Shown: positions 1 through 6,729, numbered from the stretch's first letter. The stretch: DNA of 6,928 bases from Sedimenticola sp. (GCA_030619405.1 JAUXBK010000141.1:1-6928); one strand, 5' to 3'. Program-made: numbers and translations. Notes: generated by a model from the letters alone, not told the origin.

Positions 1-2341
1 CGGCGATGTAAGCCTGATTGTCGTCGTTGTAGACGAACACCTGGGGGTTGATCACCAGGCAGTCGTTGCAGCTGGTGCAGAGGCCGCTGTCGATCCAGGG
101 ATCGGCGACAACCGGTTCATCCTCCTCCTCGGTGGCCGGGGCCGGTTCGGGTTCCACTGCCGACTCCGGGGGCTGCGCGGCCGCCGCAGAGACTACGGGC
201 GCCGCCGGGGCGGCAGCCGGCAGCCAGGGGGCGCCACCGGTTAAGTCCATACCCATCAGCATCTCAGTGAGGCGCCCCATCACCCCGGCGGCGGCCTCGG
301 CACGCTCCTGCTCGAGCTCTTGGAGATGCGCCTCAATCAACCGCTGGCGCTCCACCCCGGCCTCGGCGGTGATCTCCTCCCGGGCCCTGGCGATACCCAG
401 CTCCAGGTAGCGGCTGCGTACCCCGGCCATCTCCTGCAGCGTGTGCCAGAAATTAAGCCGGTCCCGGCAGGCGTGTACCAGGGTGCGGGTCACCGCCAAC
501 TGGCGCAGTTCACCCTGATCGCTGACCGCCCAGACGAAGGGGATCTGCTCCGCCGACTCTTCCTCTGGCATGGCCAGGTAGTCCGCAATCGGCACCAGCG
601 AGTCACTCTCGCAGACCAGAGGTACCGGGGTGAAATGCCGGTGCAGCCGGGGAATCAGCAGGGCGTAGTCGGCAAAGGTGAAGGCAAGGTCGACATCGAC
701 CTGTTCGCTGCTCTCATCCCGGTAGCTGAAAAGGTGGATCGGCCAGTCCCGCTCCGGCTGAGGGTTACCGATGAAATCCATACGGTCGGCGAAGCTGTCA
801 CCCGCGGACGGGTTGATCTGAAAGAAAGGGTGTACCCGCCCCTCCAGCGCCGCACCCGCCACCAGCCAGCCGTTGAGCCCAAGGTCCTGTCCGGTGGGGC
901 GCAGGCCGACGTTGATCAGGTGTAACCCGGTACGGGTGGTGTCGAGTGCGGTGGTGAACTGATGCAGCAGATGTTCATGGCGGGCGGCGGAGGTCTGGCA
1001 CACTACCGCCTGACGGTGGGCGATGCCCAGGTAGCCCAGCTCGGTACGGAAGTGGGCAAACGGCTCCTCTTCGGTATCCCGGCCAGGATTGGCGTGACCC
1101 AGGACCCGCACCAGGATCTGCACCGGCCGCCCCGAGTTGAGCAGGCGGGAGAAGACCGGCATCGCCTCACCGGCGACCCGCTGGGCGGTCTCCAGGGCGA
1201 TCACTGCCGGCACCAGCAGCAGCTCCTGCTGAGAGAAGGCTTCCCAGTTGAAGTTCTCGAACCAGGGGTCGTGAATCGATTCATCGTAGAGGTCTTCGAT
1301 CTCCAGCCGAGCGATACGAACGGCCGCAAAGATCTTTGCCAGCCGGGCCGCCTCCTGATCGAACAGCTCCTTGGCCTGAACGCATGGATCTGCCGACGAG
1401 ACCGCCTCGAACCCCGGTATGTCACCCAGCAGCGCCTTGCTGTCCAGCCCTTCCAGGTGGACGAATCGCACCAGGGTCGGCTCCTCCCGGTAGGAGCGCA
1501 GTGTCTTCATGGCCCCCTCCACCCGCTGCCGGCGCAGTGGGGACATGCCGATGGAACCCCGGGAGTGGTCCATCACCTTGGACAGTGCCTCGGGGTCGAA
1601 CAGGCGGGCGGAGAGACCGATCGACTCTTTCACCGCGGCCGGCTCCATCGCTTCATCCGATTTTTCCCGCTCGACATCAAGCAGCAGCTGCAGCCCGCGT
1701 ATCGACGCCTGAACTTCGCTCTGAAACAGGGCATGGCGCGGTATCACCCGGCAGCGGATGACGTGGATCAGCAGGTGGATGGCCGGGTGGCGGCCATAGG
1801 CGAGGAACTGCCCCTCCTCCGGCACTGCCTGGAGCATTCGATCCAGGTCCGCCTGCAATCGAGCATTGCTCTCTTCATCCAGTGCCAGCTGTTCCAGCAT
1901 AGCCGCGCTGACCTCCATCAGCAGTGGTCGTGCCGCCACCGGGGTATCCTGATCCTCCAGTCGCTGCCGCAGTGCCTGCTCCAGGCGCAACAGGTTGTCC
2001 TTGAGCATGCGTGCGTCGCCGTCGGTCGGGGCGAAGGAGGCCACCGCCTCGACCAGAAACCTGGAGACCGGCCGGGCCAGATCACTCCCCTCCCGGTCAC
2101 CTTCATCCACATCCGCCGGGTAGAGAAACAGGGGGTAGTCGTAGCGCAGCCTGGAAGTGTCCCGGTAAGGGGCCAGCAGCGCCGGCAGGAATTCCCGCTC
2201 CAGCGACTCCAGCTGATCTCTGACCGCCGGGTTTCCCAAATGGAAGTGGCGCAGAGTGTGCAGTATCCGCTTGCTCGCCTCCCCGTCCTTGATGGCGGTG
2301 GGTTGGGTGGGCAGGCCGTCGTTTTGATCGTTGCTTTTCAT
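1..2341 (-). CDS. Large PFOR-like protein with C-terminal ferredoxin motif, 3' end cut by window edge
   Basis: An open frame of 780 codons runs off base 1 without a stop. Residues ~366-530 resemble the C-terminal TPP domain of NifJ-type pyruvate:ferredoxin oxidoreductase: a strand-helix-strand block (LLLVPAVIALETA, 374-386), then SGRPVQILVRV (403-413), ELGYLGIAHRQAVV (434-447) and HPFFQINP (504-511), in family order. The GDG signature is replaced by PAVIALE, so TPP binding looks lost. Residues ~645-695 form a charged Arg/Glu helix, possibly coiled coil. An Ala/Pro/Glu linker spans ~701-750. C755, C758 and C761 form CxxCxxC (CTSCNDC), followed by NPQVFVYN; any fourth Cys lies outside the window. 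The N-terminal 360 residues are unrecognised. No signal peptide or membrane segment is seen. The ATG at 2341 is the first start after an in-frame TAG and lacks a Shine-Dalgarno. It follows korB in the same direction, so I infer an electron-transfer partner of KorAB. The reading frame is certain; the function is not. Confidence 0.8.
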   Translation of the reverse strand, partial: MKSNDQNDGLPTQPTAIKDGEASKRILHTLRHFHLGNPAVRDQLESLEREFLPALLAPYRDTSRLRYDYPLFLYPADVDEGDREGSDLARPVSRFLVEAVASFAPTDGDARMLKDNLLRLEQALRQRLEDQDTPVAARPLLMEVSAAMLEQLALDEESNARLQADLDRMLQAVPEEGQFLAYGRHPAIHLLIHVIRCRVIPRHALFQSEVQASIRGLQLLLDVEREKSDEAMEPAAVKESIGLSARLFDPEALSKVMDHSRGSIGMSPLRRQRVEGAMKTLRSYREEPTLVRFVHLEGLDSKALLGDIPGFEAVSSADPCVQAKELFDQEAARLAKIFAAVRIARLEIEDLYDESIHDPWFENFNWEAFSQQELLLVPAVIALETAQRVAGEAMPVFSRLLNSGRPVQILVRVLGHANPGRDTEEEPFAHFRTELGYLGIAHRQAVVCQTSAARHEHLLHQFTTALDTTRTGLHLINVGLRPTGQDLGLNGWLVAGAALEGRVHPFFQINPSAGDSFADRMDFIGNPQPERDWPIHLFSYRDESSEQVDVDLAFTFADYALLIPRLHRHFTPVPLVCESDSLVPIADYLAMPEEESAEQIPFVWAVSDQGELRQLAVTRTLVHACRDRLNFWHTLQEMAGVRSRYLELGIARAREEITAEAGVERQRLIEAHLQELEQERAEAAAGVMGRLTEMLMGMDLTGGAPWLPAAAPAAPVVSAAAAQPPESAVEPEPAPATEEEDEPVVADPWIDSGLCTSCNDCLVINPQVFVYNDDNQAYIA

Positions 2342-2388
2342 TTTGATATGGAGACGATTTCGAGGCTCATGATTTTTCTAACTCTCAT
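2338..2388 (-). CDS. Possible 16-codon ORF overlapping the start of the large gene (ATGA)
   Basis: In the gap after korB a short ORF encodes MRVRKIMSLEIVSISK. Its TGA stop shares the ATGA tetranucleotide with the ATG of the large downstream gene. The downstream start has no Shine-Dalgarno of its own, so coupled reinitiation is a plausible role. The ORF's own ribosome site is weak (CAGG about ten bases upstream), and an ORF this short can arise by chance. The peptide resembles no family I know. Confidence 0.25.
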   Translation of the reverse strand: MRVRKIMSLEIVSISK

Positions 2389-2460
2389 AGCTTGCAGCCT
2401 GTTGCCTCTTCCCACACCGGGTTCACAAGTTCGTCCAGACTGTGACCGTCTCGACCTTAT

Positions 2461-3414
2461 CTAAATGCCGAAGTGATCCAGCGCCTTCTCGATCACCGCC
2501 AGCTTCTCCGCATTGGTCTTGTTCAGGCCCCGGGCGGACAGATCCTCGTATACCGGTGCCTCGGGGTTATGATAGAGCAAGCCTACCGGGAGTCTGGACT
2601 GATCATGGGCAATCTCCATCGCCTCCACCCAGTTGGAGGGGTCGTGCTCCCGCTGATCCGGAAACAGCCGCTGGACACTGTCATCTATTGGAATGCCATT
2701 TTCGTGGCTCAGCAGCAGCAGTTTGTCCGGATCCTCCTGATAGGGCTTGCAGAAGGAATCGGAGAAGACCGGGCAGCGCTGCATGATGCGTACGAAGCTG
2801 GTACCCCGGTGCTTGTGTGCTGCCTTGATGGTCTGATACAGCAGTGGCGGATTCCAGTCCGGCACCTGGGCCACGAACGAGACGTTGCTGATACCCAGGG
2901 TGACGGTCAGCGGGTTCAATGCCGGCAATGGCGCCCCCGTCGGATGGGTATTGGTCCGCTCCCCGGTGGGCGTGGTGGGAGAGGTCTGCTTCTTGGTCAG
3001 GCCGTAGATACCGTTGTCGAAGATCAGGATCACCATATCCATATTGTAACGAACGGCGTGGATCCAGGGCCCGGCGCCGATGGAGAAACAGTCTCCATCC
3101 CCGGTGCCGACCCAGACATCCAGGTCAGGGCGACGGGCCTTGACCCCGTTGGCCAGGGGCAGGGCGCGACCGTGCAGCCCGTGCAGACCATAGGTTCCCA
3201 CGTAGTGGGGCAGACGGGAGGAGCAGCCGATGCCGGAGACGACCACCGTCTTCTCCGGCGGCATCTGCGCATCCCGCAACACCCGATGCACGGTATTGAG
3301 AACCGCAAAGTCGCCGCAACCCGGGCACCAGCGCGCCTCACCACCGGCATAGTCACCCAGGGTGAAATAGCGCTCGAATACATCGGCTGACCAGTCAGCT
3401 TTAAGTCCAAACAT
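2461..3414 (-). CDS. korB: 2-oxoacid:ferredoxin oxidoreductase beta subunit (KorB type)
   Basis: The product (317 aa) is the thiamine-diphosphate and Fe-S subunit of a two-subunit 2-oxoacid:ferredoxin oxidoreductase, probably 2-oxoglutarate synthase. This enzyme makes or cleaves 2-oxoglutarate with succinyl-CoA, CO2 and reduced ferredoxin in the cytoplasm. Residues 30-36 read CPGCGDF; with C64 (SGIGCSS) and C214 (QRCPVF) they supply four cysteines placed as the [4Fe-4S] ligands of the family. The TPP/Mg motif starts at GDGD (105-108) and ends near DNGIYGLTKKQTSPTT (133-148). Length is normal and the frame is intact. The ATG at 3414 has AGGAG eight bases upstream. The gene begins 20 bp after the korA stop, so the two are co-transcribed. 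Motifs establish the family; 2-oxoglutarate rather than another 2-oxoacid as substrate is inferred from the KorAB architecture. Confidence 0.95.
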   Translation of the reverse strand: MFGLKADWSADVFERYFTLGDYAGGEARWCPGCGDFAVLNTVHRVLRDAQMPPEKTVVVSGIGCSSRLPHYVGTYGLHGLHGRALPLANGVKARRPDLDVWVGTGDGDCFSIGAGPWIHAVRYNMDMVILIFDNGIYGLTKKQTSPTTPTGERTNTHPTGAPLPALNPLTVTLGISNVSFVAQVPDWNPPLLYQTIKAAHKHRGTSFVRIMQRCPVFSDSFCKPYQEDPDKLLLLSHENGIPIDDSVQRLFPDQREHDPSNWVEAMEIAHDQSRLPVGLLYHNPEAPVYEDLSARGLNKTNAEKLAVIEKALDHFGI

Positions 3415-3422
3415 CAGTTCTG

Positions 3423-3427
3423 CTCCT
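3423..3427 (-). promoter_or_regulatory. Ribosome binding site of korB
   Basis: AGGAG on the minus strand lies eight bases before the ATG at 3414, inside the 20-bp gap after korA. It fixes the korB start and shows that korB has its own initiation signal. Confidence 0.8.
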
Positions 3428-3434
3428 CACACAC

Positions 3435-5354
3435 TCAGTTGTTCAAGGCCTGCAGCCGCTGGCTGATGACAGTCTGCAGCATACCCGGTTGCAACGGGTG
3501 GCCATAGACCACCGACCAGCAGTCGATATCCACCAGGGTCAGGGCCCGCAATACCATCGCCAGCTGAGCGTAACGCCGGTTCTTCTGGGTAATCAGAGGA
3601 TGATCGAGATTGTCGCTGTAGTTGATTTCCACCGTCATCACCTTCTTGAAGCGGCTGAAGATCTCCTTCAGTCCGGGTTCCAGCGGTGATAGAAAACGCA
3701 GGTGCAGGGAGGAGACGCGCTTGCCCTCGGCACGCAGCAGGTCGATCGCCTCCTCGATTGCTCCGAGGGTGGAGCCCCAGCCGACGACCAGCAGATCCCC
3801 CTCCGCATCACCGTGCACTTTGGGGGGCTTCAGGGTCTTCTGCAGGGCCGCCAGCTTGCGGCTGCGCAGTTCCATGCTCTCCTGGTTGGTGTCCGAATCG
3901 TAGGCCACCTTGCTGTGAGTAGTGTGGGCAAGCCCTGTCAGCACATACTCGCCGTTACGCTGTCCCGGGATCGGGCGCTGGGAAAGCCCGGTCTCCGAGT
4001 CCCAGTCGTAGGCCGGGACCTTGTCATCCCAGGGCGACTGGTCCACCGGCGCCGACAACCACTCCTCCTGCAGTTGCGGCCGCGGGTAGGGTTGCACCCC
4101 GGTGGCCAGGTTGGCATCGGTGAGCAGGATCACCGGGGTGCGGAAGGTCTCCGCCAGGCGCCGCGCCAGGATCACGAAATGGAAGCACTCCTCGATGGTG
4201 GAGGCGGCGATCACCACCTTCGGGGCATCACCCGGCTCCCCATACAGGGAGCTGAGCAGGTCCGCCTGCTCCACCTTGGTGGGCAGGCCGGTGGAAGGGC
4301 CACCCCGCTGCACATCGACGATCACCAGCGGGATCTCCGCCATCACCGCCAGGCCGATCATCTCGGTCTTGAGCGCCATCCCGGGGCCAGAGGTGATGGT
4401 ACAGGCGGTCTTTCCCGCATAGGAGGCGCCGATGGCAAAACCGATGGCGGCTATCTCGTCCTCCGCCTGGTGCACGAAGCCGCCAACACCATCGAACACG
4501 TCCGCTATATAATGGGATGCCGAAGTGGCCGGAGTGATCGGGTACATGGAGACCAGCTCCATGCCCGAGGCCATCACTCCCAGGCCGACCGCCTGGTTAC
4601 CAGTGGAGATGATGGTTGGCCGGGCGTCGGTGGTGTCGTCGGGGGGAATCTCCCAGTGATAGTCGAGCCGTTCGGCCGCAAAGGCATAGCCGGATTCGAA
4701 CAGCTCGATGTTGGGCCGGATCACCTTCTCCCCCTTGGAGGCGAAGGTCTTGGCAATCTCCTTATGGGCCAGCTCCGTGTCCCGGCTGAACAGGTAGGAG
4801 ATCATACCCAGCACGAACATGTTCTTGCCCCGGCGGGCGTTGGCGACGATCTTCAGACACTCCTGCTCCATCGGCAGCTCGTGCATGACCAGCCCGTGCG
4901 CCTGGAACTCCTTAACCGCGCCAGCATACTGATCACGGATCTTCTCGTCTGGATCTTCTTTCCATTTGTCCTCCAGCAACACGATGGTGCCTTTCTTATA
5001 GGCGCCATTGGCGATACGGGAGAACAGCACCTGCTCGTTGAAGGCCACCACCAGCTCCGCCTCATTGCCCATGTTGCTGATACGCCTGGAGCCAACCCGG
5101 ATACGGATACCGGAGGCACCGGCCGGCGAGCGGGCCGGGGGCTGGATCTCGGCCGGGATGATCTCCACTGTCCAGACGCCGTTGCCCATCTTGCCGCTGA
5201 TGGCGCCAAAGGTCTGGCCGCACTTCTGGGCGCCCTCACCCGAATCGCTGACGATCTCGACGATGTACTCGTCGATCTTCGTGGCAGCACCAGTCCTGCC
5301 AGCGTAACCTTCCATGCTGACCACCGTGTCGTCCTGTTCTGATTGCTTCGTCAT
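3435..5354 (-). CDS. korA: 2-oxoacid:ferredoxin oxidoreductase alpha subunit (KorA type, gamma-alpha fusion)
   Basis: The product (639 aa from the ATG at 5354) pairs with KorB in a 2-oxoacid:ferredoxin oxidoreductase. The N-terminal gamma domain covers ~25-215, with SDSGEGAQKCGQ at 36-47 and the strand block VGSRRISNMGNEAELVVAFN near 87-106. The alpha (pyrimidine-binding) domain follows at ~245-460, carrying YPITPATS at 271-278, TSGPGMALKTEMIGLA at 321-336 and QRGGPSTGLPTKVEQADL at 349-366. The transketolase-C-like domain lies near 515-615 (LLVVGWGSTLGAIEEA, then LHLRFLSPL). Length and domain order match KorA proteins with fused gamma and alpha subunits. The frame extends to a GTG at 5429. 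I prefer the ATG at 5354 because GGAAGG lies four bases before it and because the extra 25 residues are Trp/Pro-rich and unlike the family. It is first in the operon. Substrate specificity is inferred, not proven. Confidence 0.95.
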   Translation of the reverse strand: MTKQSEQDDTVVSMEGYAGRTGAATKIDEYIVEIVSDSGEGAQKCGQTFGAISGKMGNGVWTVEIIPAEIQPPARSPAGASGIRIRVGSRRISNMGNEAELVVAFNEQVLFSRIANGAYKKGTIVLLEDKWKEDPDEKIRDQYAGAVKEFQAHGLVMHELPMEQECLKIVANARRGKNMFVLGMISYLFSRDTELAHKEIAKTFASKGEKVIRPNIELFESGYAFAAERLDYHWEIPPDDTTDARPTIISTGNQAVGLGVMASGMELVSMYPITPATSASHYIADVFDGVGGFVHQAEDEIAAIGFAIGASYAGKTACTITSGPGMALKTEMIGLAVMAEIPLVIVDVQRGGPSTGLPTKVEQADLLSSLYGEPGDAPKVVIAASTIEECFHFVILARRLAETFRTPVILLTDANLATGVQPYPRPQLQEEWLSAPVDQSPWDDKVPAYDWDSETGLSQRPIPGQRNGEYVLTGLAHTTHSKVAYDSDTNQESMELRSRKLAALQKTLKPPKVHGDAEGDLLVVGWGSTLGAIEEAIDLLRAEGKRVSSLHLRFLSPLEPGLKEIFSRFKKVMTVEINYSDNLDHPLITQKNRRYAQLAMVLRALTLVDIDCWSVVYGHPLQPGMLQTVISQRLQALNN

Positions 5355-5358
5355 AAAA

Positions 5359-5364
5359 CCTTCC
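5359..5364 (-). promoter_or_regulatory. Ribosome binding site supporting the korA ATG at 5354
   Basis: GGAAGG on the minus strand stands four bases before the ATG. Spacing is short, but it is the best site near any candidate start and decides against the upstream GTG at 5429. Confidence 0.5.
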
Positions 5365-5446
5365 CAACGAGGATCGTTCAGCAGCCACGCCCAACCCCAG
5401 ATACTGGGATGGAGCGCAAGCGGGCGCACCGGGCAGATGCCGAGGA

Positions 5447-5488
5447 AGAGCGGCCTTAAAAAAGGTCGGCCCTGCGAGGTGCCGCTCT
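5447..5488 (-). repeat. Inverted repeats in the korA leader
   Basis: AGAGCGGC (5447-5454) and GCCGCTCT (5481-5488) are a perfect 8-bp inverted repeat 26 bases apart. The interior holds a second, competing pairing (5451-5457 with 5462-5468, around a run of A). If transcription starts near 5530, this is a folded 5' leader of korA. I match it to no known riboswitch. Confidence 0.45.
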
Positions 5489-5500
5489 GGCTGCGGAGGA

Positions 5501-5514
5501 ACCGGGATCCCGGT
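5501..5514. promoter_or_regulatory. Perfect 14-bp palindrome just downstream of the candidate korA promoter
   Basis: ACCGGGATCCCGGT equals its own reverse complement. It lies about 15-30 bases past the inferred start site, where a repressor operator or a hairpin at the 5' end of the transcript would be placed. No regulator is recognised. Confidence 0.4.
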
Positions 5515-5536
5515 GCGATAAATTTTCGAGTGACAA

Positions 5537-5565
5537 ACTATCGCAAAGGAAGCCGCCGAGGTCAA
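5537..5565 (-). promoter_or_regulatory. Candidate sigma70 promoter of the korA operon
   Basis: On the minus strand TTGACC (5565-5560, five of six to TTGACA) is followed after exactly 17 bases by GATAGT (5542-5537, four of six to TATAAT). The predicted start near 5530 gives a leader of about 175 nt. It is the best-spaced pair I found between korA and the repeats upstream, judged by eye only. Confidence 0.5.
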
Positions 5566-5587
5566 ATCAGCCCACTGACACTAAGGG

Positions 5588-5647
5588 CTCGCGCCAAAAT
5601 AAGTTTACATTTATGGGTGTCGAGATGCATCTCTCGCAAGGCGCGAG
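5588..5647. repeat. Nested inverted repeat with central palindrome
   Basis: CTCGCGCC (5588-5595) and GGCGCGAG (5640-5647) are perfect reverse complements. Between them is the perfect 12-bp palindrome GAGATGCATCTC (5622-5633). The layout could be a cruciform, a protein site or a remnant of a repeat element. No coding capacity is seen here. Confidence 0.4.
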
Positions 5648-5689
5648 AACGCAGGAATATTTGTTATATTTCAAGTTATCGCAACGTGA

Positions 5690-5705
5690 CCCACAGGGAT
5701 GTGGG
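5690..5705 (+). promoter_or_regulatory. Stem-loop with CsrA/RsmA-type binding site
   Basis: CCCAC-AGGGAT-GTGGG forms a 5-bp stem with a six-base loop that holds GGA. The stretch ACAGGGAUGU matches the ACARGGAUGU core of the SELEX consensus for CsrA at all ten positions, with GGA exposed in the loop as that family prefers. The site exists only on a plus-strand transcript. No plus-strand gene starts within 350 bases, so the RNA carrying it is unidentified: a small RNA, a long methyltransferase leader, or chance. Confidence 0.35.
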
Positions 5706-5709
5706 AAAT

Positions 5710-5737
5710 GCCGGTTCCGTCAGGAACATGAACCGGC
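5710..5737. repeat. 8-bp inverted repeat with an alternative inner hairpin
   Basis: GCCGGTTC (5710-5717) pairs with GAACCGGC (5730-5737). An overlapping hairpin GTTCC-GTCA-GGAAC (5714-5727) would exclude it. With the neighbouring stem-loop at 5690-5705 this makes a compact structured stretch that could be part of a non-coding RNA. No U-run follows, so it is not a typical intrinsic terminator. Confidence 0.4.
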
Positions 5738-5768
5738 CAGCAAGAGATGTTAGATCGGCGACCAGAAA

Positions 5769-5940
5769 TGTGACCTAGATCCTGCAAGTATTCGCACGCA
5801 CATAGCACAACCTCTTGTCCCGTATAACGATACGAAAAATCTTGGAAATCACAATAAGGATTCCACGCAATTTTTCATTCGCTCCACGAAACAATAGCTT
5901 GCACTCTGTACGCACGACTACTTGCAGGATCTAGGTGTGA
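5769..5940. mobile_element. MITE-like palindromic element (5774-5935) with TGTGA direct repeats
   Basis: Perfect 17-bp terminal inverted repeats CCTAGATCCTGCAAGTA (5774-5790) and its reverse complement (5919-5935) bound a 162-bp element. TGTGA stands directly outside each end (5769-5773 and 5936-5940), as a 5-bp target-site duplication would. The interior is also an imperfect palindrome. As minus-strand RNA, the next 40 positions inside each terminal repeat give 26 Watson-Crick pairs, 9 G-U pairs and 5 mismatches. Further stems follow at 5834-5840 with 5870-5876 and at 5844-5850 with 5859-5864, capping an 8-base loop. It has no transposase ORF, so it would be non-autonomous and moved in trans. 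Family unknown. Confidence 0.7.
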
Positions 5941-5995
5941 AATTATTTTGAAGCGAGCACTAAGGTAAGGATATGGGAATTTAGATAGCTTTTTT

Positions 5996-6025
5996 ATGAC
6001 GTTCGAGAAATTTGAAGGGTATATT
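5996..6025 (+). promoter_or_regulatory. Weak candidate promoter of the methyltransferase gene
   Basis: ATGACG (5996-6001) and TATATT (6020-6025, five of six to TATAAT) are 18 bases apart in a distinctly AT-rich stretch, giving a leader of about 30 nt. An AT-rich hairpin (6018-6036) overlaps the -10 box. The -35 match is poor. Confidence 0.25.
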
Positions 6026-6060
6026 TAAAAATATCCATTAAAGTAACGCATGCCCCATCT

Positions 6061-6672
6061 ATGCATGAAACCCAGAGAAAACGCATCATAGACCGTCATC
6101 GGGACAGTCTCACCAGGCATGGTTATCACCCCCACGCCCTCTACTGGAGCAACCGCGAAATCCAGGAGATCCGTTTTCGGGTACTGGCGGAGATCGGCAT
6201 CGTAACCGGGGATTCGGTGCTCGACGTAGGTTGCGGCTTTGCCGACTTCAGCGACTGGGCAGCCCATACGGGGAGAGCGGTCCACTATACTGGTATCGAT
6301 CTGTCACCGGACCTGATCGGCGTAGCCAGAGAGCGGCATCCAGACCTCCTTCTGCATATTGGTGAACTGGAGGACGGGGGATTCGAGCCGGCCTCCTTCG
6401 ACTGGGTGATCCTGTCGGGGTCGCTCAACGAGCAACTGCACGACGGGGGCGCCTATGCACGCCGGATGTTCCTGCAGATGTATACCCTGTGCCGCAACGG
6501 GGTGGCGTTCAATCTGCTGAACGCCCGCCACGTCCAGGCCCACGACCTGCAGAGCCTGATGCCCGACGAGGTGCTGGCTTTCTGCCAGTCGATCACCCCC
6601 CGCTGCAAACTGATTCAGGGTTACCTGCCAATTGACTTTACAGTCTACCTCTATCGAGAAGGTAAGGCCTGA
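6061..6672 (+). CDS. Class I SAM-dependent methyltransferase
   Basis: The product (203 aa) is a small soluble methyltransferase with a Rossmann-like SAM fold. Motif I is VLDVGCGFADF (53-63). The acidic residue ending strand 2 is D80 in YTGIDLSPDLI (76-86), expected to hold the SAM ribose. FDWVILSGSLNE (113-124) is the strand-4 segment that usually shapes the active site. The N-terminal block HALYWSNREIQEIRF (25-39) precedes the SAM domain. The substrate cannot be told from sequence. The ATG at 6061 has no clear Shine-Dalgarno, and an in-frame TGA at 6013 blocks extension; the nearby ATG at 6050 is out of frame. The gene is divergent from the korA operon, separated by about 700 bp of repeat-rich DNA, so a functional link is not implied. 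Homologues of this type are usually annotated only as methyltransferases. Confidence 0.9.
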   Translation: MHETQRKRIIDRHRDSLTRHGYHPHALYWSNREIQEIRFRVLAEIGIVTGDSVLDVGCGFADFSDWAAHTGRAVHYTGIDLSPDLIGVARERHPDLLLHIGELEDGGFEPASFDWVILSGSLNEQLHDGGAYARRMFLQMYTLCRNGVAFNLLNARHVQAHDLQSLMPDEVLAFCQSITPRCKLIQGYLPIDFTVYLYREGKA

Positions 6673-6729
6673 GATGATTCAGGGGTCAGAATGTCAAAGC
6701 CCAGATGTGCATCCAACCCGATATAGGCC

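Noticed and set aside
962..2464. Plus-strand open frame of 500 codons antisense to the large gene
   Set aside because: It is the complement of a well-supported minus-strand frame in GC-rich DNA, lacks recognisable motifs and shows the Gln/Arg/Leu-rich composition of antisense shadows.
2473..3390. Plus-strand open frame of 305 codons antisense to korB
   Set aside because: It mirrors korB nearly end to end and has no motif of its own.
3702..5342. Plus-strand open frame of 546 codons antisense to korA
   Set aside because: The korA frame opposite carries all family motifs; this frame is His/Gln/Gly/Arg-rich with no domain, so it is a shadow.
5355..5429. N-terminal extension of KorA to a GTG start
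   Set aside because: The extra 25 residues are Trp/Pro-rich and unlike the family, while the ATG at 5354 has a ribosome site and gives the expected length. A separate Trp leader peptide is ruled out because the frame continues into korA.
5314..5778. Plus-strand open frame across the korA leader and repeats
   Set aside because: It spans inverted repeats and the korA start, has low-complexity Arg/Asn composition and no motif.
5941..6060. CRISPR, tRNA or rRNA content in the AT-rich gap
   Set aside because: No regularly spaced repeats, cloverleaf or rRNA-like sequence is visible here or elsewhere in the window.
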